Below are positions 34,578-45,409 of a DNA stretch of 64,000 bases, in pieces. Numbering within the stretch: position 1 is the stretch's first letter; each line of letters begins with the position of its first letter. A model generated the notes under the pieces. That model was not told where the DNA came from. It did no database searches and saw only the letters and a list, made by a program, of their open reading frames with translations. Made by a program: the position numbers and the translations under genes. Source of the stretch: Gamsiella multidivaricata (taxonomy: Eukaryota > Mortierellomycota > Mortierellomycetes > Mortierellales > Mortierellaceae); the NCBI RefSeq assembly GCF_025024155.1, contig NW_026251765.1:1-64000 (forward strand), in the 5' to 3' direction.

Positions 34578-35324
34578 CTGCTCTTTATGAAAAGAGAGGG
34601 AGTGTTTTGCGGAGGGGGTGTAGGTGAGAATGGTGGTTATCTCCTTGCTGTCTGTCGAGGGAAGGGAGGGTGGTAAGAACGGGATGGGTCCACTCAATTG
34701 GTAGCAGACTATTTGGCGTGCTGGTGTTTAAAAGACCGACCGAGGCGGGAAACGAGAAAGGAAAGGGGTGTGCGTGTGGGTGGTAGTCGTGCAGAGGTAT
34801 CTCGGGGCAGTGTGATCTGTTTCCCCAATGCTATGGAGAGCACAGTTGAGGCATGAGCCGGATTCGAATGGGTGATGATGATGGAGTGTGATGAGTGAGA
34901 TGGAGCCTAAATAAAAACAAAAACAAGCACGGGCAATCTCAATTGCAGTGGTGCTCGTCCGCTGGTCTGTTTGTTGTGTTGTTTGTGTTGTTTGACCTTC
35001 TCTGTTCATTGCCTCGGCTTCCTTCGCTTCTTCGTGCACCAAACCTCGCGGGTGAGCAGGATGGATACACATGCATGTGCGACTGTGCTATCTGTACCCG
35101 AATGCTCACTATCCATTTCAGCCAGCCGTATCATCGAAACAATCAGAACGCGGTTGAAGTAAATGACCTCTCTGAGACCTCCAAGTCAAGAATCCAGTCT
35201 CAATCCCCTCACCTAAGACGCACCGTGTGAAGAGACCGTACTCGAGCAACTGACGGGTCCTGGTCTTGATTTGTTTCCGCATAAATCTATATGAATATTT
35301 TATTTGACTGATGATGAGAATGCA
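34578..35324. other. Intergenic, 5' flank of the transporter gene
   Basis: About 750 bp between the transporter start and an unassigned exon. Only overlapping short frames with low-complexity composition are present. Nothing further is recognised. Confidence 0.45.
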
Positions 35325-35585
35325 TTACCCTTGGAGCGATCGTGAAACGTCCAGTTGGCATGGTGCAGTGCCTTTCGAAAAGATTCTTTGCCTCAACACT
35401 TGGCTTCTTCGCCGCTGATCCCGCTCTTGGTTCAGCTGGATCGTAAGCAGCAGCTTCTGCACACCCTGAGTCATCTCAAGAAGAGGGTTTTTCTTCGGTA
35501 ATACACCATCGCCATGGAATGTAGTTTCACAAAGTTCACGGCATATATACAAACATCGCATCGCAACATCGAATAGCCTTTGAGC
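35325..35585 (-). CDS. Unassigned terminal exon of a small protein
   Basis: An 86-codon exon ending at TAA 35325-35327, opened by the acceptor TTTATAG at 35586-35587. It reads AQRLFDVAMRCLYICREL and ends CQLDVSRSLQG, with a likely helical, charged middle (QLNQERDQRRRSQVLRQR). A possible preceding exon with ATG (MLQRCMLTEQLP) lies near 35665-35700, joined by a GTTGAT donor, which would give a protein of about 100 residues. I do not recognise the family. It lies downstream of SDHAF1 on the same strand. Confidence 0.35.
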   Translation of the reverse strand, partial: AQRLFDVAMRCLYICRELCETTFHGDGVLPKKNPLLEMTQGVQKLLLTIQLNQERDQRRRSQVLRQRIFSKGTAPCQLDVSRSLQG

Positions 35586-36085
35586 CTATAAATTCACAGT
35601 TTCCAATCAGAAGTACGAGTGACATCCTGGGCCGGTATCAACAGGAAGCTGCTCAGTTAGCATGCATCGCTGCAGCATCCCCACAATGGAGCAAGGCAAG
35701 ATCTTTTTCTTGACTTCGTTTCAGCACTGTAAGTCCTCCTAGCCCTGAGCACAGCCCTTGCTGATAGTCCTTTTTGCGTCTGGCGTGCATTGGACAACAT
35801 GGATTTAAAGAGTTACGCTTTCAGATAAGCTCACACATTGCTCTCACTAGGAATGTCGTACAAGTAAGGACGCTGAAGAGCACTATGGTTTGAATAGATT
35901 CAGCATAAAAGATCAACTTTCCTTTGCCCCTCAGTTTTTAGCTTTCCATGAATCTGGATAGTCCCTCCTCTCAAGTTCATTGATTTATTACACATCATGA
36001 ATATAGATCTAGTTCCACATTAGGAAATGAGAGGCGTAGTACCAACGCACAGGGTCGTAGCATACCAGCTATGGTGGTGATCATG

Positions 36086-36419
36086 CTACACGGTAACATC
36101 CTCGATGCTCGGGGCAGAATAGGCCTCCAGCTGTCTCTTGCCCGTGCGAAGAAGGTACTCGATGGTGGAAAAGTCGCGCTGCTTGACCTCAGAGTGCTTT
36201 CGGAACTGCATCCTGATGAATGCATGAAAGTGAGGTCGGTTTGCCTGTGTCGTTCAGGGATCAGCCTCAAGAAACTGATCAAGCGACAGCATGCGGAACA
36301 GAAAAAGCCTCGAAAAACAACTTTACCTCTGGCTTCAGTCTCGCAGCTCGGAAGCATTGGCGGTAGAGGTTCAGAACGTCCTGCTGCAGTCCTGATCGGC
36401 GAACCGGGGCAGTAGACAT
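36086..36419 (-). CDS. SDHAF1: Succinate dehydrogenase assembly factor 1 (LYR-motif protein)
   Basis: Two exons (36327-36419, 36086-36244) encode 83 residues, normal for the family. This matrix protein helps insert iron-sulfur clusters into the SDH iron-sulfur subunit. The LYR motif is in LQQDVLNLYRQCFRAARLKP, and the second half has the conserved FIRMQFRKHSEV, then FSTIEYLLRTGKRQLE. The yeast counterpart is SDH6. Start codons of this gene and the RRN5-like gene are only 108 bp apart and divergent, so they probably share a promoter. The frame seen on the opposite strand here is a shadow. Confidence 0.92.
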
Positions 36420-36527
36420 GATGTTCAAAGGTTGGGCGGTCTTGGAACCGGAGGGGAAGGAGCCTTGAAGTATATGGCCGTCACAGAATCATGATGTTTT
36501 CTTTTTCGGTTTTGCGCTACCCCAGCT

Positions 36528-39046
36528 ATGGCCTTTGGCAATACAACCAACGCTTCTGAAATGGCTACACCTCAACATGAACCAGTGTCGGAACACACCA
36601 ATCAAGAGAGTCGGCTTTTGCACGAATATGAAGAACACCAGATCAGCCCTCTACAGGATGTAGTCTTTTCTCAGCCTCTCAACAGCCAGTCAAAACGTCG
36701 CAGACGGCGGCCTTCGGTACTTGCGGGCATGGAAAGAAACGAATCATCAAGGAACCCTAACAACCTTTACCAGGATACCTCAGACTCTGAGCTGGATGAA
36801 ATAGAGAGCGAGCAGGAGCTTGAGCGGGAGTATTTAGAGTACGTCGAGAGACAGCAGCAACCCAAGCTGCAAGCGCTGCAGGATGGAGATATCTGCTACT
36901 ACTGTGGCTCTATAGCTCCATTCTCGATGCGACACACCACCCCATACATCGATCTGTACCAATGTGCTCTTTGCCGTCAGAATCAAAAACAACTGTTGGG
37001 TTCTTTACCGCCTGAGACGCTGCAAGAGCACAAGGAGGAGCTACAGGAGTTGGTGGAAAATGTAGGCTTGGGCAGCAACAGCTGGTTCGCAATCACACCG
37101 CCTCCTGCCAATCTACAAAACAACTTGCAGACGGCAGGGTCAACACATGCATCAATTCCAGAGGGTGGCAAGGACCCGCAGGCGCGGAGAGCTTTGCCGC
37201 ACTCACAGGAGGTTCAGGCAACAGAATATCGACCAGAGAGTAGGCCGTTGATTGCTGGAGGAATGACATGGACGGTACAGGAGAGTGATTTGTTCTTCCA
37301 CGGCTTGAGGCGTTTCGGAAAGCACAATGTCTGGGCGATTCAGGAGCACATCAAGAGCCGGTCTCTGGCCGAGGTCACAGCCATGATCCAGACTATGGAG
37401 ATGGAGCTAGCGAGGCATACACAGTTTGGTTTCAGGCCAAATCGGTTGAGCGAGATGCCTATGGCGGAGGAGGCGGACGAAAAGCAGATCGAGGTCGAAG
37501 AACTGTGTGCGGCTGTGCTCACCGACATCGAAATGAGAGATACTTGGAGACGGTACAAGGAGGCGCCAGTCAAGACACGCTCAGAGGCCTTGAATAAAAC
37601 AGGACTGTTCAACCTGCGGACACTCACCGACTTGAGCACTCGACTGTACATACAAAACGAGGAAGCAAGCATAGACCGCGATACCGTTGCTATATTATAC
37701 GATGCTCTCAAGGAATGGCTTACGTCCATCATCAAGGAATTGATCATGTTGCATCATGAACGACACCGCATACGCCTCTTGCTAGACAGGGTAAGAGGCT
37801 ATCCCCCCTCTCAACGAATGCATATCAATATGGTGCGCTTCATATCATGCAGTTTTTAATATTTGTTGATTCTTTACACTATGTTATATAGAAAAAACCT
37901 TCAGATATAGTGGGAATCACTGAAGAGGACGTTGTGCGGATACTGTATGCTCAACAAAAGGCATTGGGCCCTGGCCATTTTTTCGCGACTCTTTCAGACC
38001 GACTCCGTTATCTGGTCATTGACGATTCGTCATCTGCAATCGAACTCGAAACTGCTGGACTGAAGACTCTCTCTCCTCTTTGGATCGTGCGAGGACTGGG
38101 GAGGAAATACTACTTAAACGAACAGGTGGATCGGGCTAGGGCGGAGGCTCCGGACTCGGATCAGGACATGGAGACGGATGACGGCGTGTCTGCTGAAGAG
38201 GAGGCAGAGGTTTTGCTGGAGGCCCCATTGCCCGTTGTTGCCGAAACTCCAGGACACGAATCACGTCCAACGGATGCTCGAGAGCGCAAGGCAAGGAGGG
38301 ACTTGAAGGACATATACCCACAACAAGCTGCAGCTCTGGGACAATGGGACAATTTTTGGTCCATCAAGGCTAGAGAGGCGCGTCAAGAAACCCAGGAGAT
38401 GACCCTATTCGACAGATCTACGGCTGCTCCCAGACGAAAGAGATTTAGGGCGGAGTACCCTCTCACGCCGTCATCTATGACGTTCAACGATTGGCGAGAA
38501 GGTGCAGGAAGGCTCGAGGCGAACAGTTTTGCGCTACCGATTAATGTGGAGAATGATGCAGGCGTAATAGCAAAAGACCTCCTCAAGCGTAATCAAGCAG
38601 TGTCAAGTATGAACAAATCTAAGCGAAGCCACGAACAGCTGCTCTACCTGGACCCGCCAAAACAAATCTTTTACGCGGTACCCGGCCGCACTAAGACCCG
38701 CGAAAAGATGAGATTCGAGAGGTTCAACAAAATGAAGAGAGATTTCGACGAGAAAGCACAGCACGCGCCGCGTATACGATTCATTGACATGTATGCACCA
38801 GGATATGGCATCTTGCCCAGGGGCGAGTCGTTCATGTACGATCCGACGCGTCCACCGCCCAAGAATGGATACGGCCTAGGCGAGAGAGACCGTGGAGGAC
38901 TCTGGCTCATGGACAGGAACGCGAAGGACCAGTCCACTGGATACATTACAGTCTCCGATACTGAGGACGAGGAAGAGGAGACGCGCGGTTGGGAACGCCA
39001 GATGAAGGCCGATGATCGGATCGAGCAGCGGTCAAAGCTAAGCTGA
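36528..39046 (+). CDS. SANT-domain protein, RRN5-like (RNA polymerase I upstream factor)
   Basis: Two exons (36528-37790, 37892-39046) give 805 residues. A SANT/Myb-like domain at about residues 245-290 (MTWTVQESDLFFHGLRRFGK, then IQEHIKSRSLAEV) matches Rrn5-type proteins, which in yeast belong to the UAF complex that activates rDNA transcription. A zinc-ribbon-like pair lies earlier (CYYC at 123-126 and CALC at 146-149). After the SANT domain there is a helical region (LTDIEMRDTWRRYKEAP) and a second conserved block, VGITEEDVVRILYAQQK. The C-terminal third is basic and ends with an acidic patch (DTEDEEEETRGWERQ). Assignment to RRN5 rests on the SANT and following helices; the zinc-ribbon is not something I recall for yeast Rrn5. 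Confidence 0.65.
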
Positions 39047-40032
39047 TATCTATGGCGCTCATTTAGGCTACTTCCTGTAGCCCTGCAATCCATAGTTGGG
39101 CCGTACGTATTCCAAAAAAAAGCTTATCACTTTTACTCTTGAAAGGGGACATTTCGCCTTAACGCACGGAAAATAATAACGAAAAACTCATCGCTGATCT
39201 GAATGATATACATTGCTTTGAAATCCGTCTATTTTACACTCCTCATCCCGGAGACATACATCTCTGTAAGCAAACCACCTCTGCCTCATTTTTCTTGCTC
39301 AGCGCCTCTTGTTTCCAGGTCAGTCTCAACTGGTTTTTTCGCAGCCCACTTTTTAAAATTTTCATTCCTAGGTCATCTATCGGAATTGCACCAGTAGACT
39401 AATGAGTGAAATAGAACGTCGTTGTAGCTAATTTAAAAAGGAGCTGACCATATTCCGAGCTGGGCCTTTTATTCAGACCTTGGTGAACAAAAGGAGAAGT
39501 GCACTGGGAAAGAGGATCAGCAGCGATTGCAGGTCCAGTTTTTGGGGTTGTCCGAGGATACTACGAGTGATTTTGAACGACCGAGCGGTAAAGGTTCTCT
39601 CAGTGTCGGTTCTTGATAGGGTATGAGAGAGTCCTCTATTGAAGGGATGTCAATGGAGCGTGCTACATAGCGAAGACATGCATGATGGAGCGTTGGAGGC
39701 GTTCGAGATACCACAGCGCTTGCCAGAACATGGCTAATGCTATTCTTCAATGGGAAAAGGACTTTACGTGGTTCGACGCGCTGAACCTCAACTTGTCTGG
39801 AGGCAAGAGGCCCTCTGAAACGGTGCATAGCAATAACTTGTGAGTCTCCTCTCGTCTTTTGTCGTGCTTGGAAATAAATTAATTTATTCGCGATGACGGT
39901 TGTGAATCCGACTACCAACGCACATCCTTCCGCTCCGACGACCGGCTTGTGTGGACAATTATTCAACTAGGGAGGGCATCATCGATCCCTCTCCACCATC
40001 ACCTTCCTTCCATACTCAACACCAGACACACC
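39047..40032. other. Intergenic between RRN5-like gene and COX4
   Basis: About 1 kb. A minus-strand frame at 39517-39966 is 149 codons long but begins without ATG and shows no domain, so I do not call a gene. The last 100 bp are rich in CTCC/CACC, typical of a strong fungal promoter or 5' leader for COX4. Confidence 0.45.
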
Positions 40033-41239
40033 ATGCTCGCCCTTCGCTCTCTTCGCGCTCCCTTGGCCCGTGCCTCCATCCGCACCGCTCCCGTCGCCCG
40101 CTTCTCTGCTCTGTCTGTCCGCCTCGGTGAGTAGATCCGAACTCGCTCGCTCCCTCCGTTCTGCCCGATTGAATCTGATCCAACCCAGACACACAACAGC
40201 ATACAAACGCCCAACGGCATGTGTCTTGTCCAAGGACCATCAATTCGCTACGCTTCAAAGCGGCAACAGCTGGAATATGCATGCATACAGAATCATTATT
40301 TCAACGGGGACTCGACCAAGATCTCCAGAGTAACTTTAGCAGCAATCACCTGGGCAGCTCCGATAAAGCTGCTACTCATATCCCATCGTTTGCAATATGA
40401 ATCCAGCCTGCAGGATCTCGGCAACTCAACCGTGGCAGTTGTTTCCGAGCAGTATCTCACGATAATGCACTATCTGTGGGGTTTATTCTCTATGAACACA
40501 ACGATGGATGACATCGGAGAGACTTTCCGAGAGACGGGGTTTTTAAAAGAGTCATAAAGCAAGAAACCAGCCTGGCGCACTCTCTAGTCTCGACGACGCG
40601 TCTGCCTTTGTTAAGCATGTCCGTCTGACTCTTTAATTGCTATTATTTGTATATTAGGCGGTCACCATGAGGTCAAGGTGAACCAGGGCCCTGGAGCTGC
40701 CCCCGGAGCCGTCCCCACTGATTTGGATCAGTCGACTGGTCTGGAACGTGCTGAGCTTTTGGGAAAGATGCAGGGCAAGGACATTTTCGATCTCGCTCCC
40801 CTTGAGGTCACTGTCCGTGGCACCAAGACTAACCCCACCATCATTCGCTCTCGCGACCCTGTTCGTTACGTTGGATGCGCCGGTAATGTTGGGATGCTAT
40901 TTTGTCCAGCTTAGTCGTGTTGTGTTCGCATGGGCGTAAATTTTTTGACTCACTTTCTCATCGCGGATACCTTCGTTTTCCGGTGCTGTCTAAAATAGGT
41001 GTTCCCGGTGAGACCCACGAGGTTAACTGGCTCGTTATTGACCAGTACGTATCAGACTCATGCCCGTTCTCAACACATTCGCGCGACCATGACTCTCACA
41101 CTGTAAAATCTCTCAACTGTTTCTTATTTTCTACAGGACACACGAGTTCGACCGTTGCGACCAGTGCGGCAACGTCTACAAGTGGTCTGCCTATGAGCCC
41201 GATGAGAACTTCCCCGCCGAGAAAGGCCACCACCATTAA
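40033..41239 (+). CDS. COX4: Cytochrome c oxidase subunit 4 (mammalian COX5B), mitochondrial
   Basis: Four exons (40033-40126, 40658-40882, 40999-41044, 41137-41239) give 155 residues. The nuclear-encoded, zinc-binding structural subunit of respiratory complex IV lies on the matrix side. The N-terminus (MLALRSLRAPLARASIRTAP) is a clear mitochondrial presequence. Then come GLERAELLGKMQGKDIFDL, NPTIIRSRDPVRYVGCAG, GETHEVNWLVI and the zinc site FDRCDQCGNVYKW. The first intron is 531 bp, long for this window, and begins right after the targeting sequence. Confidence 0.95.
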
Positions 41240-41448
41240 ACGGAAGAGCAGGCTGTTGAACAACTATGGCGCATCGTAGAAAGAAAAAAAGAAACGTAGG
41301 ACATGTTTTTTTGTTCCCAAATATCATTTATTTTATCAGTTGCTGTCGAAGATGATTTAGATGCGCGTTCAGAAACACTATGGCCCGTTGAATGAATGAA
41401 CCTGAAATGTGTTACTGCAGGAGGATTGACTCTATACAGATTGGTGCG

Positions 41449-41476
41449 GTGTGTCGCGTTCTGGCACGCGACACAC
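41449..41476. promoter_or_regulatory. Palindromic site upstream of the pseudouridine enzyme gene
   Basis: GTGTGTCGCG (41449-41458) and its exact complement CGCGACACAC (41467-41476) flank an 8-base spacer, about 80-100 bp before the start codon at 41556. The symmetry suggests a binding site for a dimeric transcription factor, or a small hairpin in the leader; this is inference. Confidence 0.4.
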
Positions 41477-41555
41477 GCAATGCTGTGTAATGAAATATTG
41501 TGTACGTCCTTCTGTCTCTCCTTCTCTTTACGTCTCGCTTCAATCGAAATCAGTC

Positions 41556-44500
41556 ATGTTGTGCATCGCTGCCTCAACTCTTCGCAAATCCATCGCCGAC
41601 AACATGCATCCTCATGTCGCGAGGTTGGCAAGAACGCCGACCCTTTTGCTTCAGTCTTTACCGCGGGCACGTTCCCTTTCTACCCTGACCTCGCTCCGTT
41701 TCTCGGACGAGGTTCGTTTGGCCCTCGACGCGAAGAGGCCCCTTGTCGCCCTGGAGAGTACCATTATCTCCCATGGAATGCCCTACCCTCAGAACTACGA
41801 GACTGCGATCGAGGTTGAACAAGTAGTCCGAGACAATGGCGCTGTTCCCGCTACAATTGCTATCATTGACGGACAGATAAACATCGGACTCTCCCAGGAT
41901 CAGATCCGTACTCTCTCCAAGTTGGGGAGAATGGCTGTCAAAGCCTCGAGACGCGACTTGGCGGTAGTTATGGCCAAGGTAAGGACCACTGGAGGGTGCA
42001 ACGCATACGTGGGTTTGTTACTGAAATAGAGTGGGCATTGCAGGGGCAACTGACTGATTTACAATCGTGATTTGTGATCCAAATGTGTATAGAAGCAAAC
42101 GGGAGCCACTACAGTCTCTGCCACTATGCTTCTTGCCCATCGCGCTGGGATTTCAGTCTTTGCTACAGGAGGCATTGGAGGCGTCCACCGAGGCTATGAG
42201 AACAGTACGTTTCCTTGTTTGACGGGTAGTGCTTACTTTTCCCTGCGCGAAGTATCGAAACTCGCTGACACTCACTTTGGCACTCATTTGAATGCGCTGA
42301 TCAATAGCCATGGACGCCAGTGCCGATCTGACTGAGCTGGGTCGCACTCCTGTCGCCGTCGTTTGTGCGGGAGTGAAATCAATTTTGGACATTGGCAGAA
42401 CGCTTGAGTTCCTAGAGACACAGGGTGTCACCGTGGCGACATTTGGCAGCACTCTAGATTTCCCTGCGTTCTTTACTCGTACCAGTGGCTTCAAAGTATG
42501 TACACATATCATACCCTGTTTACCGGCATTCAGTCAGCTTGGAGTGGTTTGGCAATATGCGGAAATGGCGCTTTGACTGGTCGTCTAATCTGTGACAAAC
42601 CAACAATTATTTGTTTAGAGTATGTTGAACATCGAAACATCGAAGGAAGCAGCCGAAATAATTGGTATGTCAATATCGACTTTCGATCTATGCATGGGAA
42701 ACTGTGGAAATACAGTACTTATGTTTGTGTTTGTGGCCGACAATATTAGCTGCGAACCATGCGATGGATCTTCAGAGTGGAATCGTCATCGGCGTACCTA
42801 TTCCAGAGTCTGATGCTATGGATGATGCCTTGGTGGGCGAAGCTATCAACACAGCTATCAAAGAATCAAAGTGAGTGCGTTGAAAGTGAGGGTCTGCAGG
42901 CGATCTAGTAACCATAGCATCTGATTCTGACTACATTCAATGATTGCTGGGTATAGCGAGCAAAAGATCTTTGGCAAGGAGAGCACCCCATTCCTGCTTA
43001 AACGGGTCAATGAGCTTACAGGGGGAAACTCTCTCAAGTCCAGTAAGCATTACATACGGTGAGCAAATATCTTTTCTATGCATTAAAACATCTCTTGACC
43101 AATATACTATTTGTTGCATATAGATATTTCTCTGGTGAAGCAGAACGCCTCTATCGCTGCCAAGATTGCAAAGGATCTCTCTTCTCTGGTATGCGTCTGT
43201 TGGAGATACTATCAGTCTCTTTTTAATCAAGTATTATTTGGTCCGCTTACTCGATCCATTTGATTCCCCTTGGACTTGACTATAGAATGCGAACCCTGGC
43301 AGTCAAACTAGGTCTTACTCCACATCAGCCCGCCATATGAAGCACCACCACTCTGGTCAGGGCCCTGTAAGTTCATCATAATGGCGTTACCAAAGTCGAG
43401 TCAAGACTACTGAGAGACAATCCGCAGACAGAAAAAAAGGGCAAAGCCGCCAAGGCATGAATCGCGCTGCAAATAAACTACTACTGGAGAGAGGGCATTG
43501 TACATAATGCCATATAGTAACCGAATGTGGATATTCCCAGAAGCGAATTAGAATAGCCGTTCTATGACATTCATGCACACAATCCGATTTCTTCTTATGT
43601 TATTATAGATCATGGTCATTGGCGGAACTGTTGTCGATATTACCGCGACCGCTCATGACACTTCCTCGAAGCTGATGCTCAACAGCTCGTTTCCTGGCAC
43701 AACTCGGATATCGTTGGGCGGTGTGGGGAGGAACGTGGCAGAGGCTGTTTCCAAGCTCAATGCGGACGGGTGTGTCTTTGTGTCCGCCGTCGGTGGAGAG
43801 AGACCAGAACAGAGTATCCTGAACATGGTTGCTGAGGCCGCCACAGGTGATCTCTTTGGTTCATGGCTCATCAGCGAGATCGGACGGAAAGGGATGGTAA
43901 GGAAACGTCGTTCGAAGCATTTCATGTACCTTGTGTTTCTGGTAGAAAGAGTACGGTGCGCTTTATTGAAGCAGACTGTCGTTCCACTCTTGGGGACTGG
44001 ATAGCGAAACCTTGAGATTCATCAAATTTCAGGCGCCCGAACTGCCACGTACACTGCCCTCCATGATGCAGCAGGCAGTTTACTGTCGGCTGTTGCAGAC
44101 ATGGATGTCTCCGAGCTGCTTTCTCCTAGTAAGGTATAAACATTGGGCTGTAGGGGCCGCATCGAAATGCTACTCTCTCAAATGCTAGAGAGGCAGAAAC
44201 AGCTTTAGCATAACGCTTCCTTTCTATACCTCAACAGGTGGAGGACGCGATTATCAAGCATAAGCCGAGTACGATATGTTTCGATGGCAATTTGTCAGTT
44301 GAATGTATACGTACTATTCTGAAAGTCAGCAAGGATTATGGTGTCAAGAGTAAGCAAGCAATGTCCTGTGGTCCACTCTATGCGTGTGTCCTGAACACGA
44401 CGCTGCGCCCAGGTACGCATTATTAACATGCGTAAGCGCGTCAACCCCTAATTAACGACTATAGCATTCTTCGAACCCACATCCGTGGCCAAGTGTACCC

Positions 44501-45300
44501 GGCCCTTAGACGAATCAATGTTAGATGGCTTGCTGTACGATTCCTTGAGTTTTGCAAGCCCGAACGAGTACGAACTTCAAGAGATGGCTGACCGCGCCCG
44601 TCAGCTCATTAGAGATCATAAGGGCCAAGTACACTTGAGAGGTCTTAGGGACAGATCCGTCCAGGAAGATCTCCATGAGCCCAAGGGCGTGTTGACCAAA
44701 TCCAACGAGAATTCAGCGTACAAAGGGCTCCTTTTGGATGCGTTCTCGGTATCACAATTTATTCCAATGCTGTTCATCAAATTGGGACCCAATGGTGTTC
44801 TGGTCTTTCAGAGGATAAGACCCCAATCGGCAGAGGGTCGAGATCAGGAAATCGAGAAGGAGATGGATGTGACCCTTGCTGATATTGAAGATTGGCAACA
44901 GGGAGGTCTTGTAAAATGGCAGCCCTTCCCGGCGCACAAGGTCGATAACATCAAGAGCGTCACTGGTGCGGGTGACAGGTATGTTGAATGCATGTTATGT
45001 GATGAACAGGGACTTGCAAAAATTCCTTGTGAGCGCATTCATTTATACCTCCTCTTGTATATCCGTGCCATTATTGGTAGTTTCGTCGCGTCCGTTGTTA
45101 CAAGTCTGCATAACCTTGACAGAGCTTCAACAGTCCTATCCTCCTGCTCAGAGAGCACAATCCTTTGGCAGCACATGGATAGAATCATCGAGGATGGGCA
45201 GATCGCAGCGACGCTCACCATGCAAACCCACGAAACTGTCAGCTCAGCACTAGTACAGAGTCCTCAAGCAGAACGCATTCGTAGCGTAGCGAAAGAATAA
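41556..45300 (+). CDS. Bifunctional pseudouridine-5'-phosphate glycosidase / pseudouridine kinase
   Basis: A gene of about a dozen short exons. Pseudouridine from RNA turnover is first phosphorylated (PfkB kinase) and then split to uracil and ribose 5-phosphate (PsuG glycosidase); here both activities are fused, glycosidase first. The PsuG half shows [15 protein letters not shown] (catalytic Glu), [20 protein letters not shown], then GVHRG, and [20 protein letters not shown] (Schiff-base Lys). The kinase half starts near 43.61 kb with [11 protein letters not shown], continues with [14 protein letters not shown] and FDGNLS, and after the last splice reads SVTGAGDSFVASVV with the catalytic Asp of PfkB enzymes. 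The start may be ATG 41556 or 41604. The N-terminal 35 residues are Arg/Ser/Leu-rich, so mitochondrial import is possible. The same fusion is known in other fungi. Confidence 0.9.
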
Positions 45301-45409
45301 GCCTGGAATGCATTACAATGCATTCGATGCCTCGTTTAAATAAACATGTATTTGTAACAAATCTTCATAGCTTTGCCTTCATAGAGCAGTTTCTGACGAA
45401 TGGTACTGG

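Noticed and set aside
36071..36415. 114-codon plus-strand frame
   Set aside because: It is antisense to SDHAF1, whose LYR motif and two-exon structure are convincing.
39517..39966. 149-codon minus-strand frame upstream of COX4
   Set aside because: It starts with TTG rather than ATG, has no recognisable domain, and sits in a promoter region.
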